From: Alphaproteobacteria bacterium
GTDB lineage: Bacteria; Pseudomonadota; Alphaproteobacteria; Micropepsales; Micropepsaceae
Length of the DNA: 64,000 nt
Direction: 5' to 3'
NCBI GenBank assembly: GCA_020852655.1
Contig: JADZAI010000098.1
Span: forward strand, 32,498 to 96,497
Part shown: in pieces, positions 20,897 through 28,933 of the stretch
Position numbering within the stretch: the first letter of the stretch is position 1
Layout of the letters: each line of letters begins with the position of its first letter
Position numbers and translations under genes: made by a program
The notes under the pieces: model-generated
Told to the model about the DNA's origin: nothing
The model's input: only the letters and a program-made list of their open reading frames with translations
Databases searched by the model: none

Positions 20897-22027
20897 ATGC
20901 TGAGCAAGTTCGACGATTATCCGATCCACCAGACGCCGATGCCGATTGCGGTGCCGGAGACGAGCGACCGCAACGCCTATGACCGCACCTGGTTCAACGG
21001 CTATGCGAATGACGGGTCGTATTATTTCGGCCTCGGCATCGCGGTCTATCCGCTGCGCAACATCCTCGACTGCGCCTTCAGCGTGGTGACGCAGGACGGC
21101 AAGCAATATTGCTTCTACGGCTCGTGCCGGGCGCCGGCGGAACGCACCGATCAGACGGTCGGCCCGTTCAAGCTGGACATCGTCGAGCCGATGCGCGTCA
21201 CCCGCGTGACGCTGAAGGACAACGAGAGCGGCCTCACCTGCGATCTGACTTTCCGTACCCGGACGGGCGCCGTCCAGGAGGCGCGCCAGACGCTGTGGAA
21301 CGGCACGCGGCGCTTCATGGATTCGACGCGCTGGGACCAGTTCGGCACCTGGGAAGGCGTCGTGAAGACTCCGGAGCGCGAGATCAAGGTCGACCCCAAG
21401 GTCTGCCGCGGCACCAAGGACCGCTCGTGGGGCGTGCGCCCGGTCGGCGAACCGGAAACCGGCGGCGCCCCGGCGATGCCGCAGGGCTTCTTCTTCCTGT
21501 GGGCGCCGCTGTTCTGGGAAGACCACGCAACGAACGCGATCTTCTTCGACGACAGCAAGGGCGGCGCGCTGTGCCGGGAAGGCTTCCAGACGCCTCTCTA
21601 TGACTCGGCTTCGGTGCCGGCTTCTGTGGTCGATCCGAAGAGCCAGTACATGGCAACGGCGCGGCACCGCGTGAAATATCACGCCGGCACCCGCCTCGCC
21701 TCGGCGTGCGAGATCGACATGATCCCGGTGGAGGGCGACATCCGCACGATCAGCCTGGAGCCGACGCTGAAGTTCCAGATGAAAGGCCTGGGCTATGGCC
21801 ATCCCGAGTGGCGCCAAGGCAACTGGAAGGGCGAACTGGCGATCGGCCACGAGAGCTTCGACCCGCGCCAGGTCGATCCGCTGGCGCCGGAGAACCTGCA
21901 TGTGCAGCAGATCGTGAAGGCGACCGACAACCAGGGCCGCAGCGGCATCGGCGTGCTGGAGCAGATCGTGATCGGCCCCTACGCGCCGGCCGGCTTCACC
22001 CAGTTCCTCGACGGCGCCAAGGGCTGA
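20897..22027 (+). CDS. Conserved protein of unknown function
   Basis: A 376-residue soluble protein without signal peptide or membrane segment. It begins MLSKFDDYPIHQTPMPIAVP and is rich in aromatic residues and beta-strand patterns (YYFGLGIAVYPLRNILDCAF, GFFFLWAPLFWEDHATNAIF). The style is that of a two-lobed beta-barrel hydratase/lipocalin-like fold such as CrtC/AttH or DUF7064-type proteins; this is a low-confidence comparison. The start is the ATG just before the first conserved-looking segment; the frame is open 200 bases upstream over the promoter region. Divergent from the TonB_C gene; the genes after it are toxin-antitoxin. Confidence 0.65.
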   Translation: MLSKFDDYPIHQTPMPIAVPETSDRNAYDRTWFNGYANDGSYYFGLGIAVYPLRNILDCAFSVVTQDGKQYCFYGSCRAPAERTDQTVGPFKLDIVEPMRVTRVTLKDNESGLTCDLTFRTRTGAVQEARQTLWNGTRRFMDSTRWDQFGTWEGVVKTPEREIKVDPKVCRGTKDRSWGVRPVGEPETGGAPAMPQGFFFLWAPLFWEDHATNAIFFDDSKGGALCREGFQTPLYDSASVPASVVDPKSQYMATARHRVKYHAGTRLASACEIDMIPVEGDIRTISLEPTLKFQMKGLGYGHPEWRQGNWKGELAIGHESFDPRQVDPLAPENLHVQQIVKATDNQGRSGIGVLEQIVIGPYAPAGFTQFLDGAKG

Positions 22028-22063
22028 AGCCTCGCGAACACTCTCGGCTTCCTGGAGAGGACG

Positions 22064-22450
22064 CTACCACCTCTCCAGCGCGAGGCCGGAGATCGCGGCG
22101 AAGTCGGCGGCGTTCCGGGTGACAAGCGTATGGCGCGAGGCGATCGCATGCGCGGCGATCATGTGATCGATGATCTTGCGGCGGGAGTATCCGACCTGAG
22201 CGACCACACCGCCATAGGCCGCGGCGGCGTGTGCGGTGAAGTCCAGGACAGGGATGGCGTCCAGAATCTTGTCGAGGCGTGCGCGGCGGTTGGGCGCATT
22301 GGCGGGGTCGCGATATACGCCGGCTTCAAGCTCGACTGCGGTGATGGACGAAAGGACTATGCCGCCCGTCAGGGTCGCGATCCGGTCCGCAACGGCGGCA
22401 TTGTTGTCCCGAAGGTCGATGGCGATATTCGTATCGAGCATGAAGGCCAT
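22064..22450 (-). CDS. vapC: VapC-type PIN-domain toxin
   Basis: A 128-residue PIN ribonuclease, probably an RNA-cleaving toxin neutralised by the AbrB-type antitoxin encoded just upstream. The four acidic active-site positions are present: MLDTNIAIDL (near residue 6), VELEAG (about 41), IIDHMIAAHA (about 95) and NAADFAAI (about 113). Its ATG comes directly after the antitoxin stop, giving a bicistronic unit. It is convergent with the unknown gene to its left, 36 bases away. Intact active site argues for a working toxin. Confidence 0.9.
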   Translation of the reverse strand: MAFMLDTNIAIDLRDNNAAVADRIATLTGGIVLSSITAVELEAGVYRDPANAPNRRARLDKILDAIPVLDFTAHAAAAYGGVVAQVGYSRRKIIDHMIAAHAIASRHTLVTRNAADFAAISGLALERW

Positions 22451-22693
22451 TCAAAGGCCTGAGCGCTCTTCGATTTCGCCTTCGTCGCGAATCTCGACGC
22501 TGGTCGGCTTGGGCAGCTTATCCAGTTGCGCCAGCATCTCTTTGATGGAGAGCCTGGGGAGCGGGTATATCGTCACCACATCGCCGGCACGCTCGACGAC
22601 GAGTTCCGTGCCGTCGGGATAGGCGAGGTCTTTCGGCAGGCGGATGGCCTGGCTGTTGCCGCTCTTGAAAGTGCGTGTGCGGGCGGTGGTCAT
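22451..22693 (-). CDS. vapB: AbrB/MazE-type antitoxin of the VapC pair
   Basis: An 80-residue swapped-hairpin AbrB-fold protein (residues 1-50) that binds DNA, followed by an acidic tail expected to wrap the toxin. TFKSGNSQAIRLPKDLAYP is the characteristic DNA-binding strand-turn. The start is the only ATG and leaves no room for a ribosome-binding site, because a pair of TGTATATACA-like repeats abuts it. The promoter must lie in or beside these repeats, so autoregulation by the antitoxin-toxin complex is likely. Divergent from the FMN reductase gene. Confidence 0.9.
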   Translation of the reverse strand: MTTARTRTFKSGNSQAIRLPKDLAYPDGTELVVERAGDVVTIYPLPRLSIKEMLAQLDKLPKPTSVEIRDEGEIEERSGL

Positions 22694-22712
22694 GTATATA
22701 CGTGTATATACA
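22693..22712 (-). promoter_or_regulatory. Likely autoregulatory operator of the AbrB-VapC pair
   Basis: Two adjacent 10-base elements, TGTATATACA (a perfect palindrome) and its one-mismatch copy, end exactly on the A of the antitoxin start codon. They are AT-rich in a GC-rich region. The spacing of one helical turn fits binding of an AbrB-type dimer of dimers. The element also fills the ribosome-binding-site position, which suggests a leaderless mRNA (inference). Confidence 0.65.
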
Positions 22713-22779
22713 TTCGAGGCTCAGGTCAAGCCCGGGAGCCCGCTCTTGCGCTTCCCCGGCGCTGCGCCATTTCCTTGGG

Positions 22780-23319
22780 ATGCTGGATATCGTCGCGATC
22801 TGCGGGAGCCTCCGGGCGGCCTCGACCAACGGGGCCTTGATCGAGGCGGCGCGATTGCTGGCGCCGGCAGGGATGACGGTCACGCGCCATGACGCGATCG
22901 GCACCCTGCCCCATTTCAACGCCGATCTCGACGGCCCGGGCCTGCCGGAGCCGGTGGCGGCGTTCCGGGCGCGGCTGAAGGCGGCGGACGGGATCATCCT
23001 CTCCAGCCCGGAATATGCGCGGGGGATTCCGGGGACGCTGAAGAATGCGCTCGACTGGCTGGTCGGCGACGGCGACTTCGAGAACCGGCCGGTGGCGCTG
23101 CTCGGCGCCTCGGCGCGCGGGGTGGCGGGCGACGCCGCGCTGCGGCTGGTGCTCGGCACGATGGGCGGCCGGGTGATCGAAGCGGCGAGCGTGACGGTGG
23201 ACCTGCTCGGCGGGACATGGACGGCAGAGCGGATCGCCGCGGAGGATGCCATGGCTCGCGCGCTACGCGATGCGCTCGCGGCGTTCGGCGCGGAGATCGA
23301 GCGCGGGGTCGTTCGATAG
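22780..23319 (+). CDS. NADPH-dependent FMN reductase-like flavoprotein
   Basis: A 179-residue flavodoxin-fold protein. The phosphate-binding loop is GSLRAASTNGALI near residue 9, and SPEYARGIPGTLKNALDWL (about 77-96) is the characteristic NADPH_FMN_red signature that closes the flavin site. Members reduce quinones, azo dyes or supply FMNH2; the real substrate is unknown. The start before MLDIVAICGSLR places the loop at the N-terminus as in the family. It is divergent from the toxin-antitoxin pair and shares the 87-base space with it. Confidence 0.85.
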   Translation: MLDIVAICGSLRAASTNGALIEAARLLAPAGMTVTRHDAIGTLPHFNADLDGPGLPEPVAAFRARLKAADGIILSSPEYARGIPGTLKNALDWLVGDGDFENRPVALLGASARGVAGDAALRLVLGTMGGRVIEAASVTVDLLGGTWTAERIAAEDAMARALRDALAAFGAEIERGVVR

Positions 23320-23340
23320 CGGCTGTCGAGGGCTTCGGTC

Positions 23341-23400
23341 ATTCATCCGTAGACGGATCAAGTCCGAGGACGGCTCGCCCGAGGATGACAGGGGCGGGGC
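23341..23400. repeat. REP-like intergenic element (CCGAGGATGACA family)
   Basis: The space between two convergent genes carries a small hairpin (ATCCG-TAGA-CGGAT, 23345-23358) and ends with GCCCGAGGATGACA (about 23377-23390). The same end motif closes intergenic repeats at 24293, 28012, 35060 and 36376 in this window. This copy looks partial, because no matching left arm beginning TGTCATCC is present. Confidence 0.5.
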
Positions 23401-23407
23401 GCGCCGC

Positions 23408-24157
23408 CTATTCGTTCGGACGGTCTTCGTAGGGTTCGAAGATGAATTCGAGGCTCGTCAGGTTCATGCCGTGCTTGATGTAGTTGTACGGCGTCATGTT
23501 GACAGCACGGATGATGCGGCGGGCGATTTCGGTGCCCTGCCCGCTTTCCGCCGGGACGAGGTCGAAGTCGAGGACGTTCACGCAGGCGAGGTCCTGGTCG
23601 AAGGCCTGGACCGCGTTGAGGCCGGCACCGGCCATCCAACTGAGCACGACGCGGTTGATGCCTTCATGCGCGACGATGAGCGCGGTGTGCCAGTCCGGGC
23701 GCACGAGGAGGCGCAGGAAGGTGCGCTCGGCGCGGGCGAGCGCGTCGGTGAAGATCTCGCCGCCTTCCATCATGGTCGCGCCGGGCTGGCCGGCGGCGTC
23801 GAAATGGAAGGCCATGGCGGCGGCGATGTCGCGCCGGCTGCTGATGTTGGCCGGACGGCCGTTCTTCAGTTCGACGATGTCGTGGTCGTGCTCGTGCGGC
23901 GGCCTGGCGTGAGCGTTCTTCGCCATCACGCGGTCGAGCGTCTCGACGCTGCGCGGGTAGCCCGACGAGATCGTGACGTCGAAAGCGACATGCGACAGCG
24001 CGACCCCGGCCGCGTCGGCCTGATCGCGGCCGAGCCGGGTCAGCAGCGGCGACGCCATGTCGCCGGTCTTCTGCATGTGGGTGGAGAAGTAGTCCACATG
24101 GCCGTGGCGCATGAGATAGACGCGCCGGCGGCCGGTGGTGCCTGGAAGGGAGGACAT
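23408..24157 (-). CDS. Histidine phosphatase (phosphoglycerate mutase-like) family protein
   Basis: A 249-residue member of histidine phosphatase branch 1. The catalytic motif is VYLMRHGHVDYF near residue 15, and the second histidine lies in LIVAHEGINRVVL at about residue 175. Between them is TISSGYPRSVETLDRV, whose arginine fits the phosphate pocket. Substrate is unknown; the family includes sugar-phosphate and nucleotide phosphatases. The start MSSLPGTTGRRR is preferred over an ATG 18 bases upstream. Flanked on both sides by REP-like elements. Confidence 0.85.
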   Translation of the reverse strand: MSSLPGTTGRRRVYLMRHGHVDYFSTHMQKTGDMASPLLTRLGRDQADAAGVALSHVAFDVTISSGYPRSVETLDRVMAKNAHARPPHEHDHDIVELKNGRPANISSRRDIAAAMAFHFDAAGQPGATMMEGGEIFTDALARAERTFLRLLVRPDWHTALIVAHEGINRVVLSWMAGAGLNAVQAFDQDLACVNVLDFDLVPAESGQGTEIARRIIRAVNMTPYNYIKHGMNLTSLEFIFEPYEDRPNE

Positions 24158-24176
24158 GCTGCCGTTCTCTAACAAA

Positions 24177-24293
24177 GTGTCATCCCGGGCGAAGCGAAGC
24201 GGAGACCCGGGACCCAGGGCCGCAAGTACCGGTGCTTGTCGCCCCTGGGTCCCGGGTCTCGCGCGCCTATGGCGGGCTCGCCCGGGATGACAC
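24177..24293. repeat. Long intergenic inverted repeat (GTGTCATCCCGGG family)
   Basis: A 117-base element begins GTGTCATCCCGGGCGA and ends with the reverse complement. A second inner pair (GACCCGGGACCCAGGG / CCCTGGGTCCCGGGTC) gives a long stem with a loop near 24225-24240. It fills the space between two minus-strand genes and has no coding potential. Similar ends occur at other intergenic sites in the window, so it is a genomic repeat and not a simple terminator. Confidence 0.8.
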
Positions 24294-24313
24294 AGAGGGC
24301 TGACAAGCGTGTG

Positions 24314-25438
24314 TCAGATCGCGCCGGAGGCCTTGAGTTTGGCGACGTCGAGGCCCCAGGACTGGAGGAGGCTGTCGGTGTGTTCGCCGATGGCGGGCGC
24401 GGGACCCTGGATTTCGGACTTCGTGCGGCTGAAGCGCGGCGCGGGGGCCGGCTGCATGAAGCCGTCGATCTCGACGAAGGTCTGACGCGACTTGTTGTGC
24501 GGGTGGTGCGGCGCCTCGTCGATCGAGAGGACGGGCGCGTAGCAGACGTCGGTGCCGAGCATCAGCGCGTCCCACTCGTCGCGGGTCTTGGTCTTGATCG
24601 CGGCGGCGATCTTGGTCTTCAGCGACGGCCAGTGCGCCTTGTCCATCTGCTTGTCGAACTCGGGGTCGGTGAGGCCGGCCTTCTCGCGCAGCAGCGCGTA
24701 GAATTGCGGCTCGATCGAACCGAGCGAGATGTATTTGCCGTCCCTGGTCTCGTAGGTGTCATAGAAATGGGCGCCGCCGTCGAGCAGGTTCTCGCCGGTC
24801 GAATTGGTCCAGCCCCCGGCCGCCCGCATGCCGTAGAACATGCTCATCAGCGAGGCGGCGCCGTCGGTCATGGCGGTATCGATCACCTGGCCCTTGCCGG
24901 ACTTGCCGGCCTCGACCAGCGCCGCGCAGACGCCCATCGCGAGATAGAGCGCGCCGCCGCCGAAATCGCCGACGAGGTTGAGCGGCGGTGCGGGCGGCTG
25001 GCCCTTGCGGCCCATCGCGCCGACGGCGCCGGTGAGCGAGATGTAGTTGAGATCGTGACCGGCCGAATGGGCGATCGTACCGGTCTGGCCCCAGCCGGTC
25101 ATGCGGCCATAGACCATCTTCGGATTGCGCTTGAGCACCACGTCGGGCCCGAGGCCGAGGCGCTCCATCACGCCGGGACGGAAGCCTTCGATGAGGGCGT
25201 CGGCCTTCTCGAGGATCTTGAGCACGGTCTCGATCGCGTCGGGGCTCTTGAGGTCGAGGGCGATCGACTTCTTGCCGCGCGAGGCGATGTCGAACCTGCC
25301 GGCCCGACCGCCGGCGGCGCCCTTGCGGTCGATGCGGATCACTTCCGCGCCCATGTCGGCGAAGAGCATGCCGCAGAACGGGCCGGGGCCGATGCCTGCG
25401 AATTCGACGATCTTGGTGCCTGTCAGCGGACCGCTCAT
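24314..25438 (-). CDS. CaiB/BaiF family CoA transferase, probable alpha-methylacyl-CoA racemase
   Basis: A 374-residue family III CoA-transferase fold protein. Sequence style matches alpha-methylacyl-CoA racemase, which epimerises 2-methyl-branched acyl-CoAs before beta-oxidation: the catalytic His sits in [14 protein letters not shown], the partner Asp in [12 protein letters not shown], and a Glu region is [21 protein letters not shown] in part. The N-terminal [20 protein letters not shown] and [14 protein letters not shown] motifs are typical. GGGAGGG just upstream supports the ATG. Together with PhyH and the thiolase it suggests branched or sterol-like acyl-CoA catabolism (inference). Confidence 0.88.
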   Translation of the reverse strand: MSGPLTGTKIVEFAGIGPGPFCGMLFADMGAEVIRIDRKGAAGGRAGRFDIASRGKKSIALDLKSPDAIETVLKILEKADALIEGFRPGVMERLGLGPDVVLKRNPKMVYGRMTGWGQTGTIAHSAGHDLNYISLTGAVGAMGRKGQPPAPPLNLVGDFGGGALYLAMGVCAALVEAGKSGKGQVIDTAMTDGAASLMSMFYGMRAAGGWTNSTGENLLDGGAHFYDTYETRDGKYISLGSIEPQFYALLREKAGLTDPEFDKQMDKAHWPSLKTKIAAAIKTKTRDEWDALMLGTDVCYAPVLSIDEAPHHPHNKSRQTFVEIDGFMQPAPAPRFSRTKSEIQGPAPAIGEHTDSLLQSWGLDVAKLKASGAI

Positions 25439-25518
25439 CGGGCCCTCCCTTTTTGATGTATACCGGTCGAAAAGGTTTAGCGGGCCAAATCGGCCCCGGC
25501 AATCAATCGGGGGCACCC

Positions 25519-25944
25519 TTGCGCAGGGTCATGCTGGCGACGGCACTCGCGGCGGCGGCCTGCACGCCGCCGAAGACGACGACCTATGCCGTTCCGGTCG
25601 AGACCCCTACCCCGTCCTACGGCAGTTCCATGCGGGGCGGCGCCGAGCGGGTGATGGCGGTGGATACGCTCTATGCCTGGTGCGAGGGGCCGCGGCTCAA
25701 CATCATCGTCGACGCACGGACCAATAGCGGCGGCTGGACCGCCTTCCGGCTGAATCCGATCCCGGGCCCTGACGGGCGGCGGACCTTCGAGGCAGTCGGC
25801 GAGGCGCCGCACGGGCCGGTGTCGGACGGGGTGCTGGGGATGCGGATCGCGCATGAGGAGGCGCCGCCCTTCGGGGTGGAGCGGGTGCGCGTGCTGTCGC
25901 AGACGAACCAGCTTGAGGCGGTGATCCAGGGCGGACCCTGCTGA
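25519..25944 (+). CDS. Putative lipoprotein of unknown function
   Basis: A 141-residue product with a short signal sequence ending in the lipobox ALAAAAC, then a proline/threonine-rich linker. A TTG start ([15 protein letters not shown]) is chosen because it gives the two arginines expected in the n-region and has GGGGG 5 bases upstream; an ATG four codons later is the alternative. The mature part has a few beta-strand patterns and a C-terminal cysteine. No family recognised. Divergent from the CoA transferase gene; the phosphotransferase gene follows 14 bases later. Confidence 0.65.
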   Translation: MRRVMLATALAAAACTPPKTTTYAVPVETPTPSYGSSMRGGAERVMAVDTLYAWCEGPRLNIIVDARTNSGGWTAFRLNPIPGPDGRRTFEAVGEAPHGPVSDGVLGMRIAHEEAPPFGVERVRVLSQTNQLEAVIQGGPC

Positions 25945-25958
25945 ACGGCTCTGCGGCA

Positions 25959-27011
25959 ATGGCGCGGGTGGCGGCGGACGGCGGCGGCGCGCATCCTGCG
26001 CCGATGGGCGAGGCACGGGTCTATTCGGAGCGGCTGGGGGCGATCAGCGACGCGCAGTTCGCGGCGATGGCGGAGCGCTGGGGGCTCGGGCGCTTCCTCG
26101 GCGCGGCGCCGGTCACCAGCGGGCTGTTCGGGCAGAATGTCTTCGTCACGACCGGCGCGGGCGACTTCGTGCTGCGCGGGGCGCCGCATTGGGTGCCAGA
26201 CGGCGGGGGCGGCTATCGCCCGGAGGATCGCTGGCAGTTCACCAAGGAGCGCCATTTCGCGCAGCAGCTCCACGAGAAGACGCGCGTGCCGGTGCCGTGG
26301 CCGATGCTGCACGACACGGCGAACGACATCTTCGGCTGGCCGTATCTGGTGATGCCGCGCATGCCAGGGCTGTGCACGGACGAGCGCAGCATCCTGAAGA
26401 CGCTGACGGCGGAGGACCGGCGCGGCGTCGCGGCGGCGCTGGGCGCGATGCTGGCGCAGATGCAGATGCTGACCTCGCCCTTCGCGGGCGACTTCGGGAC
26501 GGAGTCGATCGCGCTGGAGCCCTACCCCGGCGGCGCCGTCGCGTGGATCGCGCAGGAGGCGCGGCGCCTCGTGCGGTCGTGCGGGGAGCGGCTGACGGCG
26601 GACGAGGCCCAGTGGGTCGAGGCGGCGATCGCCGAGGCCGGGGCGGGGGCCGGGAGCAGCTATGTGCATTGCGACTACAAATTCGGGAATCTGACACTGC
26701 TGAAGGAGGGCGGCGCGTGGCGGGTGAGCGGGCTCTTCGACTTCCACGAGGCGCGCTTCAGCGACGGGGCGCTCGACCTGGTACGGAGCGCGTGCAGCTA
26801 TCTCGATACGGAGGGGGAGCTCGCGGCGGTGTTCCGCGCGGCCTATGGGCGGCCGCTCGATGCGGGGCGGATGCGGCTCTACGTGCTGAACGACCGGCTG
26901 AAGATCTGGGACTATTTCACGCGGCCGGGCGTGCAGGCGCCTTGGCTGACGGCGCGGCATTTTCGTCCGTGGGCGGAGCGGTATGTGGAGGGCGTCGTGG
27001 GGCTGGTGTGA
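25959..27011 (+). CDS. Aminoglycoside-phosphotransferase-like (APH) kinase-fold protein
   Basis: A 350-residue protein kinase-like phosphotransferase. The catalytic loop is SSYVHCDYKFGNLTLL (near residue 235), and the DFG-equivalent is VSGLFDFHEARFSDGALDL. An N-lobe lysine region (FVLRGAPHW) and a hinge (GWPYLVMPRMPG) precede them. The catalytic loop has His-Cys-Asp where many members have His-Gly-Asp. Substrate unknown; APH-fold proteins phosphorylate sugars, amino acids, lipids or antibiotics, and resistance cannot be claimed. An internal ATG at 26004 is an alternative start. Probably co-transcribed with the lipoprotein gene. Confidence 0.8.
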   Translation: MARVAADGGGAHPAPMGEARVYSERLGAISDAQFAAMAERWGLGRFLGAAPVTSGLFGQNVFVTTGAGDFVLRGAPHWVPDGGGGYRPEDRWQFTKERHFAQQLHEKTRVPVPWPMLHDTANDIFGWPYLVMPRMPGLCTDERSILKTLTAEDRRGVAAALGAMLAQMQMLTSPFAGDFGTESIALEPYPGGAVAWIAQEARRLVRSCGERLTADEAQWVEAAIAEAGAGAGSSYVHCDYKFGNLTLLKEGGAWRVSGLFDFHEARFSDGALDLVRSACSYLDTEGELAAVFRAAYGRPLDAGRMRLYVLNDRLKIWDYFTRPGVQAPWLTARHFRPWAERYVEGVVGLV

Positions 27012-27029
27012 GCGGGTCTGATAGGCCGG

Positions 27030-27090
27030 ATGCTCTATGCCGAAGGCCCCCTTCCGCCCTTCGGGCACCTTCCCCCGACGGGGGAAGGCG
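27030..27090. repeat. REP-like element, half copy (CCTTCCCCC/GGGGGAAGG family)
   Basis: Located between convergent genes. It contains GGCCCCCTTCCGCCCTTCGG and then the hairpin ACCTTCCCCC-GAC-GGGGGAAGG. The same sequence occurs almost unchanged at 45538-45593, where a second inverted copy follows. Here the inverted partner is missing, though the segment after it (27091-27120) still resembles the middle of the full element. Confidence 0.7.
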
Positions 27091-27134
27091 CTCACGCCCC
27101 AACGCCTGCGCATTGTTCCGGTTAGCGGGCCGCG

Positions 27135-27851
27135 TCAGTCCGTCTTGCGGGGCCACCATTTGCTGCGCCAGTGGCCGAGCAGGGTGTTGGATTTCAGGAA
27201 GTGACGGTCGAGGCGGTCGAGGGCGGCGGGGTCGTTGTCGGCGAAGAAGTCGGCGCGGGTGCGGAAGGTCTGGGCCGGGTCGAGGTCGCGGAGCGGGACG
27301 CAAGGGTTGCCGGCGGCGATGACGTTGTCGGGGATGGCGCGGGTCACGACGCTGCCGGCGCCGATGATGGAATTGCGGCCGATGGTGACGCCCTTGCCGA
27401 CGATGGCGCCGATGCCGATCCAGGCATTCTCGCCGATCGCGATGGGCTTCGCCTGCCCGGCTTCCGTGGTGCGGTCGTAGATGCCGTGCCAGTCGCTGTC
27501 GGAGATGTAGACGTCGCTGGCGAGCATGGTGTTCGCGCCGATCTCGATGCCGATCGACGAGATGATGCGCGTGCCGGGGCTGATGAGGACGTTGTCGCCG
27601 ATGGCGATGCGGCCGACCCGCGCGCCGGCGAACCAGACGCAGAGCCGCGTCGTGCGGTGGGGCTCGGCATTGATGTGGACGTTGCGGCCGACCGAGATGT
27701 TCGGGCCGATGACCTCGACCTGGCGCGGGTTGATGAACTGCGCGCCCTCGCCGATCGCGTCGAACTGGGGATGGAGATGACGCCGGCACCAGCGCGCGTT
27801 ACGCCGCGCGTGGAGCTGTTTCAGCCAGTAGGGGCGGTGCTCGCGGCGCAT
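27135..27851 (-). CDS. Left-handed beta-helix acyltransferase
   Basis: A 238-residue hexapeptide-repeat (LbH) acetyl/acyltransferase. Repeats such as IGPNISVGRNVHI, IAIGDNVLISPGT, IGENAWIGIGAIVGKGVTIG and NSIIGAGSVVTRAI follow the [LIV]-G-x4 pattern, and the C-terminal PDNVIAAGNPCVPLRDLDP is the usual trimer-facing end. The N-terminus is basic (YWLKQLHARRNARW). Members O-acetylate sugars or lipid glycans, so a surface-polysaccharide role is possible; no sugar gene adjoins it. AGGAG abuts the ATG unusually closely. Confidence 0.82.
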   Translation of the reverse strand: MRREHRPYWLKQLHARRNARWCRRHLHPQFDAIGEGAQFINPRQVEVIGPNISVGRNVHINAEPHRTTRLCVWFAGARVGRIAIGDNVLISPGTRIISSIGIEIGANTMLASDVYISDSDWHGIYDRTTEAGQAKPIAIGENAWIGIGAIVGKGVTIGRNSIIGAGSVVTRAIPDNVIAAGNPCVPLRDLDPAQTFRTRADFFADNDPAALDRLDRHFLKSNTLLGHWRSKWWPRKTD

Positions 27852-27858
27852 CTCCTAT

Positions 27859-28014
27859 CTTGTCATCCTTGGGCGAGCCGGCGAAGCCGCCGAGACCCGA
27901 GGAGCCATGCCGCGATGTCGGGAGATGAGTTCTGCGGCTTCGGTGGCATCGGCGCGTTCACGGCATGGCTCCTCGGGTTCGGACGCCTCCGGCGGCCGCC
28001 CCGAGGATGACAAG
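27859..28014. repeat. Long intergenic inverted repeat (TTGTCATCC...GGATGACAA)
   Basis: A 156-base non-coding element between two genes. Outer arms are CTTGTCATCCTTGGGCG and CGCCCCGAGGATGACAAG-like ends; an inner pair is GACCCGAGGAGCCATGCCG and GGCATGGCTCCTCGGGTT. The right part (CTCGGGTTCGG to GAGGATGACA) is shared with the element at about 35028-35060. It lies upstream of the acyltransferase start and next to the SDR stop codon. Confidence 0.75.
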
Positions 28015-28017
28015 AAT

Positions 28018-28782
28018 TTAGAGCGATTGCCCGTCGTCGACGGTGAAGAGGCTGCCGGTGATGAGGCGGCCGGCTTCGGAGCAGAGGAGGAGCAGCGTGC
28101 CGTCGAGATCTTCCTCGACGCCGAGGCGGCGGCGCGGGAAGGACGCGATCTGGGCCTTGCCGGCGTCGCGGCTGAACCAGTCGCTGTTGAGCTCGGTCTC
28201 GATAAAGCCGGGGCACATGGCGTTGACGTTGATCTGGCGCGAGGCCCATTCGCGGGCGAGGACCTGGGTCATCATCGCGATGGCGGCCTTCGACATGCAG
28301 TAGACGGCAAGGCCGGGCAGCACGCGCAGCGCGCCGATCGAGGCGACGTTGACGATGCGGCCGGGGGCCTTGCGCGCGATCATGCGCTTGCCCGCCTGCT
28401 GCGCCATCAAGAAGGCACCCTTTACGTTGGTGTCCATCATCTTGTCGTATTCGGTCTCGGGCATGTCGACCGCGCGGGATTCGAAATTCATTCCCGCGTT
28501 GTTGATGAGGATGTCGACCGGTCCGAAGGAGCCCTCCGCCGCCTCGAAAGAATCGATGACCGAGGCGGACTTGGTGACGTCGAGGGCGACCGAGATGGCC
28601 TTGCCGCCGTCGGCCTCGATCTCGCGCTCGAGGTCGCGCAGGCGGTCGGTGCGGCGGGCGGCGAGGACGACCTTCGCGCCGGCCTTGGCCAGCACCTTGC
28701 CGAAGCGCAGCCCGAGGCCGGACGAGGCGCCGGTCACGAGGGCGACCTTGCCGTCGAGGCGGAAGGTGGGGAGGTCGGTCAT
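28018..28782 (-). CDS. Short-chain dehydrogenase/reductase
   Basis: A 254-residue classical SDR. The NAD(P) motif TGASSGLGLRFGK begins near residue 16; NNAG follows near 90; the catalytic Ser, Tyr and Lys lie in IVNVASIGALRVLPGLAVYCMSKAA (Y-x3-K near residue 160). A basic residue after the first strand (AARRTDRLRDLE) suggests preference for NADP. Substrate unknown; length and style fit 3-hydroxyacyl or steroid-type alcohol dehydrogenases. The start MTDLPTFRLDGKVALVTG is the family-typical one. The gene is bordered by a REP-like element. Confidence 0.85.
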   Translation of the reverse strand: MTDLPTFRLDGKVALVTGASSGLGLRFGKVLAKAGAKVVLAARRTDRLRDLEREIEADGGKAISVALDVTKSASVIDSFEAAEGSFGPVDILINNAGMNFESRAVDMPETEYDKMMDTNVKGAFLMAQQAGKRMIARKAPGRIVNVASIGALRVLPGLAVYCMSKAAIAMMTQVLAREWASRQINVNAMCPGFIETELNSDWFSRDAGKAQIASFPRRRLGVEEDLDGTLLLLCSEAGRLITGSLFTVDDGQSL

Positions 28783-28933
28783 AAACGGGTCCTTGGGTGG
28801 CGGTGCTGGGGCGGGGTTAAGGCTGAGGCGCGGGCCGCGGTCAAGACGGGGGTGCGTCGCTTGGTCATTTTGACTAAGCCGCGGCGGCGCGCACACTCCG
28901 GATATTCGACGAGCGGCCACGGGGCGATCAGGC

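Noticed and set aside
25959..27011. Aminoglycoside resistance gene
   Set aside because: The protein has the APH fold only; the catalytic loop and context do not match known resistance enzymes.
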